Positions 51,201 through 62,400 of a stretch of DNA of 64,000 bases are shown here, one piece after another (position 1 is the stretch's first letter; each line of letters opens with the position of its first letter). The stretch is from Chaetorhynchus papuensis (taxonomy: Eukaryota > Chordata > Aves > Passeriformes > Rhipiduridae). The position numbers were made by a program, and so were the translations under genes. A model generated the notes under the pieces. It saw only the letters and a list, made by a program, of their open reading frames with translations. It was not told the DNA's origin and ran no database searches. The stretch covers positions 64,072 through 128,071 of the forward strand of contig VWYX01001330.1 of NCBI GenBank assembly GCA_013396525.1, written 5' to 3'.

Positions 51201-52714
51201 CAGAAGAAACAGCCACCTTCTCCCCTCCCAAAGCGGCCACACTGGATCTGTCAAGCAGACTGCAAAGCATTTGTACCCACACAAAAAGAGTGGAAAATCT
51301 CTACAGTGCTGTGCTAGGTCAAGAAAAGGGATCCCCTTGCAGTTGTATGCGCAACTCTGCTCTGAAAACTTTTCTGAGTGGGAGCAGTGAGACAAGGCAG
51401 AAAGCTGGCTTAGCTCCTGAGAGTGCCAGATGGGCACTGGAGAGAAAGCTTTTGACGAGAGGCAGGCTACAGAGAACAACTTTCCAGGAAGGGAAAGTCC
51501 CAGAAACTACCATCAGGAAAAAAGCCTGGGGTTTTCGAAAAGCAAGTCACAGTCTTTTCCAACCAAAATTAGTCTCACTTTAGGTATCATTGAACATTCA
51601 GTCTCTTGTCGTCCTGAAATACAGAAGGGAATGACCAACTTCCAGATACAGATGGGGGTAACCAAGCAGCTTACATTTTCCAAAACCTTTGAGAAAATCT
51701 ATATGCCTTTCCTTCATGCCTGAGCCAAACATCTTCTAAAGAGATTCCACTGGCACTCTAGGGTTCACACAAACTCTTTGCTATTGATACAAACACCAGT
51801 TCATCTACTTGTTGTAGCAGGGCCACAGTGATTTTCAAATCATTTCAGATCAGGAAATGCACCAGATAATGACAGCTGCTAAGAAACACCACACAATTTC
51901 TACACACTAACCAGGAAGCAGATTCCTCCTAGCACACAGAATCAAAACAAAACCTTCCACAGCAGGGCCACTTCTATTTTCTTTGCTGTCATCAGTTTGT
52001 TGACTGGTCCCTGAGAAACTCCTCTTTATAACATTGTGTTTTGCTGTCATTCTATTACCTCCAACTCAAAACCTGGAGGAAAGCACAAAATGATTGAAGA
52101 TTATCTCAAATTTGTGGCATTTGCAAGATATCCAAAGCTGTTTTGCCATAGACTTCCTCTGAATAGTGCTGGGCAACTTGTTTCATCACTGTGCCAAGTC
52201 TAATGCAAGAACAATTTATTTTTCAGCGGGGTACAGTAATATCAAACACTGTGCTAGTGGAGTCATTCAGATACCATAAAACAAACATAAAATTCTGTTT
52301 ACAACTTTTTATGTGCTCTTCAAAGAAAAAGTCCAGGTGCAGGGAAGAGGCATTGCCCTGCCTTGGGGGCCGAGCAACACTTAGGAGTTTTCTATCATTA
52401 AATAACCTCCCTGTGACCTGAGAGTTGCGGGGAGCATGCGCAGCACCTTTATCATCCTTTATACCTATTGCCTCTCACTCACAGAGGATGTGGGTGCTGT
52501 GGGTTACCAGAAAATGTTGGTAGGGTATGTTCCTCTTGCTTGAGAGCACAGTTCACAGTGAAACCAACCGTTCATGAACAAGTCCACACCACAGCCTTGG
52601 ACCTCATTCATATCTGCATGGGAGCTGTGAAGCAAGCCAAAATGCAAGTGCGAGGTTGGGACCTGCATGGGAGCACTCTTGTCTCCGAGTCAGCCTCCCT
52701 TCAGGAACAGTGAG
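42240..52714. other. Long AT-rich non-coding stretch
   Basis: No gene was recognised. The plus strand is notably pyrimidine-rich at about 44500-44720 and 45400-45760. The part at 46430-47300 is very AT-rich. An A/C simple repeat lies at 43332-43438, and an octamer-like AATTTGCATGCA near 45167. Short open frames are scattered through it, but none shows protein-family motifs or splice-supported exon structure. Confidence 0.6.
43332..43438 (+). repeat. A/C-rich low-complexity (AAAAC)n tract
   Basis: About 107 bases consist of only A and C, mainly irregular AAAAC and AAAC units (43332-43438). The minus strand is a T/G tract. It shows no G and no T, which is striking, but it is simple-sequence DNA. 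Confidence 0.95.
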
Positions 52715-52820
52715 CTGAAAACACTGTTCTGCTGCCCTGTGAAGGACTGAAAACACTGTTCTACTGCCCTGTGAAGGACTGAAAACACTGTTCTGCTGCC
52801 CTGTGAAGGACTGAAAACAC
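52715..52820 (+). repeat. 32-bp minisatellite, 3.3 copies
   Basis: The unit CTGAAAACACTGTTCTGCTG plus CCCTGTGAAGGA repeats three full times from 52715 and ends with a 10-base partial copy. The copies are nearly identical, with one G/A difference in the middle unit. The minus-strand open frame across it shows a repeating peptide, which has no coding significance. Confidence 0.97.
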
Positions 52821-54120
52821 ATCAGGGATCTTCTGTCAGTTCTGGCAAATGTTGGCTGTAAAAGTCAGTGTGGTGGTCAATTCAAACCATTCTTTATGGA
52901 TTCCCATTTAAATTAACTTGAAATAAAAGTGAAGTGCAATTTCATTCAGGACTTTCTTCTCTAGCTGACTGATACCATCATTCAGCACATTAAATGTTAT
53001 TTATCATCTTCCTGTATATTTGGCAAGCCATTAGATCCCTGGTAAAGAATGGAACTTGATAAATATGGGATGATTACTTTCAACTTTGCCAGGAAACTCC
53101 TGAATTTACATAACTAATTGACCTTACTGTATATTTGCAATATTTCAAAAAACAGTGGTTATTGAGTCTCCCAAGTGATCTCCATGAAATTAAATTTTCT
53201 AATAATGCAAGGGAGGAAAAGGAATTGTTTAGAAAGGAAACTTTATAAGCCCTACAAATAAAAAACTGAAGAACTACAGTTCTAGACGGAGGAAAAACCC
53301 GCTCTGTAAAAAGCATCTGTGAGTCTACCAAGCAGCCAGGAAAGGTCCAAGGTCACAGAGTGAGTAGAAATGCATTGATTTCAGTTCAATTTTTTTTTAA
53401 TTTTATATGCAATCAATGAATCAAAATTTTGGACCTTTTGGAAATATGCACTATATAAATTTTGGGGAAATGGCTACCTAATCTTTGCTGCATTTGCTAA
53501 ATGTAAATATTTAGCAAAAAATTCTACTTTGAAAAAAAAAAAGATAATTCTGTGCTTTTGTGCAGGCCTTCTACCTTGTCCTTTACTTTTATTACATATG
53601 AGAGTACACACTTTTCATGTGAATACAGGCATATGCACATATATGTAGTGACTAAAAGGTAAAGAAGTTCACAGAAAATGAAGCCAAATTTATGTGACTG
53701 GAGATGTGCTGGTTTTAATCTTACTATCTCAGTGGAGACTTGGGTGTGAATAAACTGTGCCTGGCACACACCTGAAGCAACAAGGCAAGAAGAGGTGCCT
53801 TCTGTAACATCTGCAGCATACCCAGTCCCCTAACTGCGCAGGAAGAATGGGAGGGATAATGATTTTCCTGGAGCCAACATGCCAGAGGGCAAATTTTTTC
53901 ACATGCTTCTAAACAAGAGGTGTCTTTAAGGACCTAGATTTGCTTCACCATCAAGTGGTGACTTCCCTTGCTGCAGAAATCCCTAGCTCCTCTATCACAG
54001 TGATTTTCCAGCCGGCTCTGAAGGGGACTAGTGTAGCACCTACAAATCAGACCCTTGACATTAAATTGAACGAATTACAGAAAGTTCAATGAAAAAATTC
54101 TTAGCACACTGCATCTGTGT

Positions 54121-54156
54121 AAAAAAAACCCCAAAAAACCCAAAAACAAAACAACC
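54121..54156 (+). repeat. A/C-rich low-complexity tract
   Basis: A 36-base run of A and C only, similar in character to the longer tract at 43332. Confidence 0.85.
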
Positions 54157-55836
54157 ACCTGCCAAAGGCAGCCCATCAGTACACCACTATCCCATTTCTG
54201 ATCTGTCTTTGACATCAAGATTCAGCTTGTTATGGTGAGCACAGAAGAAATTGGCAGAAGTTCAATTTCTGTAAATTGTAACATATCAACAATACAGTAT
54301 AACTTCATGTGAAACATCAGCAGCAGACTTCCTCCTAGTAACAGTCACAAGTTGAACTCAAGAAAGATCAAGAGGAAACCATACCAATTTAATTTTTTAA
54401 AAGGACAATTAGAAAACTCACTAGAAGATAGCATTAACCTTTAATAAAGGGGCATAATGAGATTTTAGGACCCTTTTTTTTATTTTTTAATTTGGTTTCA
54501 AAATAAATTACTGGAGTTTTGGTTTAGCCTTCATCCCATGTTTATTTCCCCACACACTTCAAGAATTCCTTCAAACCACAAACCAATTTCTTAAGAGATG
54601 AGCTTTTTAGCTTTTCCCCTCTCATCTCAGAACTCAGCCATTCCAACCCAGAGGGCTCATGTTTCAAGGCAGCAAGAATTTACACTCATCAGTAAACTTG
54701 AGATTTGCTCAGTTACCAGGAAATACCTCTGTATTCAGGCAAAGCTGTTCCAAAGCAGTAGAACAACCAGAAGGCAGTAAAGTTGATACAAGACAGTATG
54801 ATGTACCTGTTCAGATTTTTGAGGTAAAATTATGGATCTTGGCATTTTCTCAGAAACTTAGACTAAAATCACAATACAAGTGTGGTCAACTCACTGCCTG
54901 CTGGAAAAGCTGACACAGAATCCCATTGTTGGAATCATGCTGGGCCCAGGAAGCACTTGTAGGGAATATAAGAGTAGCAAAATCAGAGCTGTACAGCTTC
55001 ACTCAATTTCTGAAGAATTACAGGAAAAGATGTTCTGTGTAAGGTTCAGGAAGGACATCCAAATGGCCAATTTTGTCTTGTTCAAAGCCCTGAAAAGCAA
55101 GGCAGGTTGCTGATGAAGGGATGGGTGTACTCAGAGAGGCAGCAACCATCAGGGAAACAGCAGCAATTGCTTCCACCATTCTTCTGTTGCCCCAGGAGCA
55201 TCTGAAGGCTTTCCTAAGCTTCACCACATTTCATCTCCCAGTTCTTCCATCTTTATCTACCTCTACCCAGCCTTGGCATCCTTGGGCTAGTACTGGCACT
55301 GGGCTGCCCCTGGCCAACCTGTTGGTAAGTCACCACAGGGAACATTGTGGCACTACTCATGTGTGAGACATTCTGGGCCACCAAAAAGGGAAGGGTTTTC
55401 TGAACAGGCACGGAAATGAAACAGTGCCCAGTCACAGAATACAGGTACAAGGAAATGAAGGGCTCAGACAGATCCTGGAGAAAGGAAGGCCCACAGGCTT
55501 GGTGGTACCTTTGTTACTCATAATGCAATTTCATTATATATGTGGTTCCTTTGCTTTCTCTCACTTCCTTTTCAAAAGCTTGTACAATACACATGCTAAG
55601 ATACCACACTACTGATACTCTGGGACCAGCTTCTACATGGCTGCCAGGCTCCTCAGGATCTGTCCTTTTTTAATCCCTTCATGCAGCCTCCACCATTTTT
55701 GGTGCATTTTCCAAGTGAACTCAAAGTCTGTTCTCTTCAAAGTCCTTCAGCATAACCCTCAGCAAGGCAAATACAGATTCAAGCAAATCCCAAAGTATTC
55801 AGCAGGACTTAGATACCTCTGCAGCAGCCCAACAGA

Positions 55837-55880
55837 GGAAGGAAGGAAGGAAGGAAGGAAGGAAGGAAGGAAGGAAGGAA
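55837..55880 (+). repeat. (GGAA)11 microsatellite
   Basis: Eleven uninterrupted GGAA units (44 bp) on the plus strand. Each unit carries the GGAA core recognised by ETS factors. The track is likely length-polymorphic. Confidence 0.98.
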
Positions 55881-58800
55881 GCACAGGACTTTTAAACAAC
55901 TTCTCCTTTTTCACAAGCTCTTCCTGCAAGAGGTCTTGCAAGCCAGCATTGTAAACTGAGAAGCTGCAGACTGAGGCTGCAGTTTGATGCAATCAACTCA
56001 CTACACAGGATTTTCACTCATGGGGTTCAGTATTAAGGGGGGCACTTTGAAAAGCTTTTTGCTGTGTGCTTTTTCTTTTCTCCCCTGGTAGTTACATGGA
56101 AAAGACACTATAGAGCAGACCTGAGCTCAACTCCTCTACAACAGCTACTCCATAGAAATGTTGACTGACAGAGATTGAGTCATAATATTATTTATAAGGA
56201 ATATTAAACTACAGTGTTCCATGGATCAAATCCTACAGAGGCAGCTACTGGGGAGGTACGTCCACCGAAGTTGTCACTAGGTTCCTCTTAGATTTAGCAA
56301 CAGTAGCAGTTCAAATCCCTAGAAATTCAGCTCATCCTTCCATCTTTCAGATTACAAATATGAGATAAAGATGTGAGAATTTTTCTGAATATGGCTTCAT
56401 TTCCAAGGCAGAGTTTTGGAATGCAGACACTGAGATATAACTTCATTAAAAACTGGGTTAAAATCTTTAGGCTTCTCTTTTATAGACGAGGCATCTCTAA
56501 TTGCAGCTGCACTTAGACTGTCTGCAGTAACTGTTGCATAGTTATTTATATTTGTGTTAATCTAGGCCCTCTTAAACTGTATAAATACTTCTGACATTAA
56601 AAAAAACTGCCTGTAAAATTTAAGATATTTATGCATGTAACAGAAATGGCATCTTGGACTATGGCATATGTTGGCTTTATAAACACAGGCTATCAAACAG
56701 TAAAAGCTGACATTATGTACTGAGGTAACTCAGCCAAGTGCTAAAACCTTGTACCCCACAGATGTTAAGAGTAAGTAAAGACTGGTACCCAGATTAGGAT
56801 GAGCCCTTCTGTTGACAAAACAATGATTTCATTTATTATCAATAGTGAAGATGCACATCTAAGACTCACAGTCTTAGTTTCATGCAGGTTATTTAGTTTT
56901 GATTCTGTATCTTACAGAAGACTTGTTCTTGGTTTTCATGCTGACAGCTGTTTTCCTGTTAGTCCTGTACTATCCTGGAATGCAGCAAAGATTGCTCTAT
57001 TTGGAAAATCACATTCAAAGGGAAACTCATGCTCTCTTTCTCTTCTTTCACATTGCATGACATCACTTACATACAATCATTTCTCTCCACACACCCACAT
57101 TTTTCATTTAAGAACCAAAATTATTACTACAGTTTGGCACATGATATTGCACAGTCCTGGGCTCTGGGAAAAACAGAGTTAATCTTTAAAGCCCAAAGCC
57201 CAGAGTTGCACAAGCTGCAGCTCAACCCTTGGCTCTTCATATGTCTTTCTAACTCTAGGGGAAGACAGAGGAAGCCTTCCTGAGCAGCATCTCTAACACA
57301 TGGCAGCACTGCTGCAACATGATTCCTGCATTTTTTAGATGCTGCTGCTTCTGAGCCATCTCACCCTTTACACAACACGTCCCATAGCACGGAGGGGTTA
57401 ATATGTTGTGTAACACAACTTCAGTCTAAAACTATTCTTCTACACAGCCCTCACCTGTGAATTCTGCTGGGGGCCAGGAAAAAATGATGCAGTCTAGATG
57501 ATCTGACTAGACCACTGCCATTTCCTTCTCATCACACAGAGTCTTCACCCCAAGAAGAGATCTGCAGTGGGGTTTAGAGGCAGGTGAACAGTACAAGTGC
57601 CGAGTAGGATGATATGGATACAAAAAAATCCTCAGCAAGGTGCTCGCACACACAGAGCTTGGAGGCATACACAAGCATGTATTCCCACATCTGTTTCAAA
57701 CAAATGGTATTCTCATAATCTTTTATGTGAATCCCAGCATGTAATTGTAAGCAGGCAGTTTTCCAAAGCACAATTGTGTTGTGGAAGTGAGAAAGCAAAT
57801 AATCAATGCTATGTACTACACAAAGAGCTATTACAGTGTCATTCTTCTCCAGAGACCTTTCAACACAGTAAAAGAATGATTTTAGGTTTTATACTGCTCC
57901 AGGGTGGCAAGTCAAGCAAGGAGGCTGGATGCGGCAATCAAAATGAAATTGAAATTTGTCTTTGAGAACAAGACTTTCCAGAGGCAATGTCATGAAGAGA
58001 AGACATGGGCATTAGAAAGTCAAGTATCAACCCTCATCAGAAACCATATGAAGAGCTCTAGGAGCATTTCCTGCCATGTGCATGCACATGAAGGAATTAG
58101 TCACTACATCACAAGGGATGAAACCATTACAATTAGTGAATGCTGCAGGCAATATATTCACACAGCCTTACTCCAAGTCATGCCCCAGCACACGAAAGGC
58201 TCAGCAAAAGCCTGGCATGTTTCCAGCAGGCCTGAAAACACCACCGTGCTTCAGAACATGTTGCTGGGGAGAATGGTTTGACTAAATGCCTCTGCAGTGT
58301 AACCACTGACACCTACGAGGTTATGCAAGCAGCTCAGTGTTTGTTCTATGATATTGTTAGAGCAGTGCTCAGAGAAATTCAAGTGTGATCCATAAACCAT
58401 CAGGTTATTTATTCAATTATATCCAAATCTGCCTGTATTGCAACAGATGAAGTAAAAAGTTTGAAGTCTGCCGTGAAACAGAGATGTTTGAAGGAGAGCA
58501 GTGTAGGCGGGTCTTGGTTAAAGGTTTTGGTAGAAAAAAAGGGAAGAAATTAGTTTCTGTTAGTCCCAGCCTAAGTGTTTGTGCTCAAATCCTATCATAT
58601 CACTAATAAAGCAGATGACTAGTTATCCACAGAGGTTTCTATTACCTTATTATTTTTTTAAACTCGATTTTATGACTCATTTACACAGCCTAGGAACATG
58701 TAGTGCATGTTCTTGTTCCCATTTCTCTCATATTTATGTTTATTTTTTCATATCCTTTCTCACAGTTAAAAAAGCCTCAGTTGAAGAGATAACCCTATTA

Positions 58801-59199
58801 CGTGGCAGCAAGGCCTCCTAAGATCAGCTCTAAACCATCATCATTTCCAGCTCTGCTGTGGAGCAACATTTGGTTACAGCAAGGGTATTCTTGAGCAGAG
58901 AGCATCCAAGCTTCAACACCCTTGGCCCCTTCTCGAGCAGGAGGGCAGAATGCTGTCAGGCTTCCTGTCACTTGTGGATCGGGATTCCCCAGAGAAACAG
59001 CAGCAGCAGGGGAGACACCCTTTCTCCCCTCACTCTCCTGGAACACTCATCTTGGGCACTAGCCTGCCTTTTAAAATAAGCATGAACAATAACCAGGATT
59101 TTCATAACCTTAGCCTTAAAGCCCTTCTTTCAAAAGTAGCTTTTTGCTTCTGGGTGCCCAATCTGAGCTTGCTCTCGTGAGTGCCTACTGCCAAGGGTG

Positions 59200-59231
59200 C
59201 TCTAAGGAATATCCCTAGATATTCCTTAGAG
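59200..59231. repeat. Perfect 14-bp inverted repeat with 4-base loop
   Basis: CTCTAAGGAATATC (59200-59213) is followed by CCTA and then its exact reverse complement GATATTCCTTAGAG (59218-59231). The flanks do not extend the pairing, so the stem is too short for a microRNA precursor. Confidence 0.97.
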
Positions 59232-61980
59232 AGACAGGGGCTGAGTGGCCCTTTGGCACTCCCACCCCATCTTTTTCAAGATAGGCATCAAAAAATCAAG
59301 ATAAATTAAGTGAATGATTGTTCAAAACAGGAGTCTATGCAACTTTCCCCCTGTCAAGGAGATTATCAGTGGAAGAAATTAATTGTTTTTACTTCCCAGA
59401 CTTGCACATATTCCCCTGACTGCCCTATCTCTAAACCACCTCTAAACCTCTAAAATAATTTTTCTTATTTGTGTATTCACTATCACAAACACTAATGCAC
59501 ACTTTTCCAGGAACAATGGTACTATCATTGCAGTAGTTGGAGGGGGGAAGAAATTAAACATATCCTGCTATGCTACCTTTCCCCAAGCTACAACTGCAGT
59601 AATGAGGGATTCTGCTATGGAACATAGCAATTAAGAGGGGGAAAAAAAGGCTATGATGCCTCTTTATCCAAAAATGTGTGGAGAATCCTTTAGTTCAGTG
59701 TGTGAGTTTGCAGAGAGAGGAGAGGGAAAGGAACTTCTCTCTCTTTCAATTTTCTACTTGGGGTTTTGCTGTCAGCTTTGACTGCTGCTACATTGCTCAT
59801 CGGGTTGAGCCCCTGAGCCACAGAAATTAATCCCAGAACAAACTATTTGGGCTTGTGAGGTGGTGTGAACACAGGATGCTAGATGACAATAGGCCACAGA
59901 AAAAACCCAATGGGGGAAGCAATGCACACTTTGAGTGCTGTGAGAGTTATGCTGAGTAGCTGCACGGATAACTGAGTTTGGGGGATTTCTCAGCTCTGCT
60001 CATTGCTCTTGGGGTTTGCAGTGCTGCAGGTAGCAAAGAAGGAAGGGAGAGGGGAAGGGGCTGGGCGGCACAGATGTATGGCAAGGAAGTAATTCGCAAA
60101 TGTGAGGGCTCTGTGACAGCAGTGGTGGATCTGCATGACTCGTTAGGGTGCTGCAGGGAAGTAGGTTTGTGCTTGTGCCTTTTGCGTAGGAGGTCTGGGA
60201 GAAAACGGGGATACCCCACCGCAATGCGAATAAAAAGAAGCATGCATATAGCTGTATGACTAATGCCACTTAGTGCATGGGACAGACCTCCCTGAGCCAT
60301 ACACAAGTCTTTGCCAACTCTATCATGCAGACCAAGCTAGAAGCAATCTGAAGTAATGAGGCACACTGAGTTGTGCGCATTTCAGTTCACATTATAGCAA
60401 CAAACTTAGTATTTCTCAAACCAGAACTCCCAAAACTCTAAGCACAGGCAAATCACTGAATTAACATCAGCTTGTAGGAATATGTAATTTTGCATTGCTC
60501 TAACCTCCACTCTGCCAACTGCCAAAATCTCGTATTGGTCGTTCTGTAAAACTGTAACCTTCTACCCTTCAGGGCAGCTTACCAAGCTGGGTTCTGCATG
60601 AGTGCTGGAAGAACACCTCCTTATGTGGGAACGCCTTCCCCCTTTCCTTGCATGGGGAGCAGGCATACGTGGGTATCGGCTGCATTTCTGTGAAGATTAC
60701 CCTTCCACACCTCTGATGACCGGGATCCCAAGAAGGCAGGATAGCTATCAGGTACAGTAACGCTCCAGCCCTGCAAAGGCTTACATTGTATATTAATATT
60801 ACACACCTAGTATTTATCCGAGAGAATCACAGCCCATGAGCAGCCCATGGCAGCACCTGAGCCCTGACCTGGCAGGGGCTGAGAGGTTGGGATATAAGCA
60901 ATCGTTTTCCAGGATGCTGCCAACCAAACCCCAGCTGCTCCCCCAGGAGAGCCCCTTTGCTGGCTGCAGCCTGCACTGGGGCCCCTGATGGAGACAGAAG
61001 AGCCAACACGAACATCCAGGCAAAGAGGCTTCGGACTCAGGAGTCACAGGGCCACAGTGAGAGATGTTATCTGCAACTAGCCAACAGTAATGCAAAGCCA
61101 GTAATACCAGGAATATGTCCTGAATCACCTGCTTCCCCAGCCGTTCTGGTACATCCCAAGGGGACAGCTACCAACAGGCCTCCACTCCCAGACACAGAAG
61201 TCAGCACGTACCTTTTCCCAAGTGCACACGTGCTGATTATTTGATTTTTCCCCTTCTATGTTATAGCCCAGTGATTAAGACTGGAATTGAAACCCTGTCT
61301 CCCTGGAGAGAATTTCATCACAGGTTTCACACTTCAGGGCACCCCAGCTACCAAGCCCCACGAAACTGCAGAAGAGCAGGAGGTGAGGACGGTGGGGGGA
61401 AGGCACGGCACCTCCGTGCTGGAGGGACTCCCGCAGCAGAAGGGAGCTGAGGCAGCAGCAGCAGCTCTTGCACAGCACGGCTGGGGCCTGCTGGCTGGCC
61501 CTGGTAGTGCAGAGAGAAGCTTGGATCCCAGGGAAGAGAAGCTGTGGCTCCAGGGACTTTCCCTGTGTTTCACGCTACACAATCATTACCTATAAAATTC
61601 CAGGTCAAATCCTAAGTCAGAAAGTTTGCTCCAGGTGGATTTTGAGCATAACAGATTGGACAACTCACAGTTTAAAGGGCTGAAATTTTGTCCATCAGCA
61701 GATTGGTGGTGGCTGTGTCTTTTTGTCAAGTCTCCCTTAGTTTCTAAGCATCAGTTTGCCTATCCACCAAATAGAAATCATTATTCTTCGTTTATATCAA
61801 GTACTATGATGACAATATCTGTTCTATGAGTAAACTGTTAAATGTACAGGTGAAACTCAAGATATCTAGATTCTTTATCTAAAATATAAAATAGACCAAG
61901 AAAGGATGGTGGAGGTAACAAAATAGCTGCTCAGCACAGCTACTCCTCACGAACACAAGAAAGATTTTGATTAATTCCCA
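59232..61980. other. Non-coding stretch with a GC-richer patch
   Basis: No gene was recognised. The part from 60810 to 61600 is richer in GC and includes a (CAG)n-like run near 61453, but it has few CpGs and no clear exon. The open frames here are short and show no known family. Confidence 0.55.
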
Positions 61981-61989
61981 GTTTGTTTT

Positions 61990-62400
61990 CCAACTACCCG
62001 GACAAGGGAGAAAACATCACTGGTATGGGGGTGGATTTGCTGCTCCGCGCGGCTCAAGTCATTTAAAGCATCTCACGGTGCCATTCTCGGCTCTCCAGCA
62101 CCCCCAGCTGGGCTTCGGCAGCACAAGCGCCGTCCTGCCTATTCTGTCACAAGCTCAATTAGTTGGTGTCAGGGCATTAAAGAAAATGAAACGTTGCTTT
62201 GCTCCTATTGAAGCCCTTAGAGAGTCTGTTTTTGGCAGAAATTCAGAGGGGCCTCCCCCCAGAATTATGTCCTCTGCACAACATTACTCTTTTGAACTTT
62301 GGCTAAGTAGTTGGATTTGTTTTGACGCCAATCGTCACTGAGCTGCTCACTATTTCCAGTGCCAGGTTGTTAATCTTGAGCCTGGGCAGAACACTGTGTG
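61990..62400. promoter_or_regulatory. Candidate conserved non-coding block with an ISRE-like site
   Basis: This block differs in texture from its surroundings. It is more balanced in composition, with several CpGs (CGCGCGG near 62046, and others near 62100-62130) and no simple repeat. It contains GAAAATGAAAC (62182-62192), which fits the ISRE core GAAANNGAAAC bound by IRF factors. The plus-strand open frame 61967-62341 crosses it, but the translation has no recognisable domain. Calling it regulatory is inference from composition and motif only. Confidence 0.3.

Larger units (their letters stand above)
52821..59199. other. Non-coding stretch with simple repeats
   Basis: No gene was recognised. 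It contains an A/C-rich tract at 54121-54156, the GGAA microsatellite at 55837-55880 and a T-rich run near 54474. Open frames such as 56799-57182 and 57904-58281 have random-looking translations. Confidence 0.6.

Noticed and set aside
56305..56325. GTTCAAATCCC resembling a tRNA B box
   Set aside because: No matching A box or cloverleaf could be drawn around it.
58201..58310. Possible CR1 tail (GAATGGTTTGACTAAATGCCTCTGCAG)
   Set aside because: Only a few words resemble the CR1 tail; too weak to call.
59200..59231. Hairpin as a microRNA precursor
   Set aside because: The stem is only 14 bp with a 4-base loop and does not extend into the flanks; precursors need about 22 or more paired bases per arm.
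61967..62341. 124-codon plus-strand open frame near 62 kb
   Set aside because: No recognisable domain, no clear splice sites and no homology I can recall. I treated the block as possible non-coding regulatory DNA.
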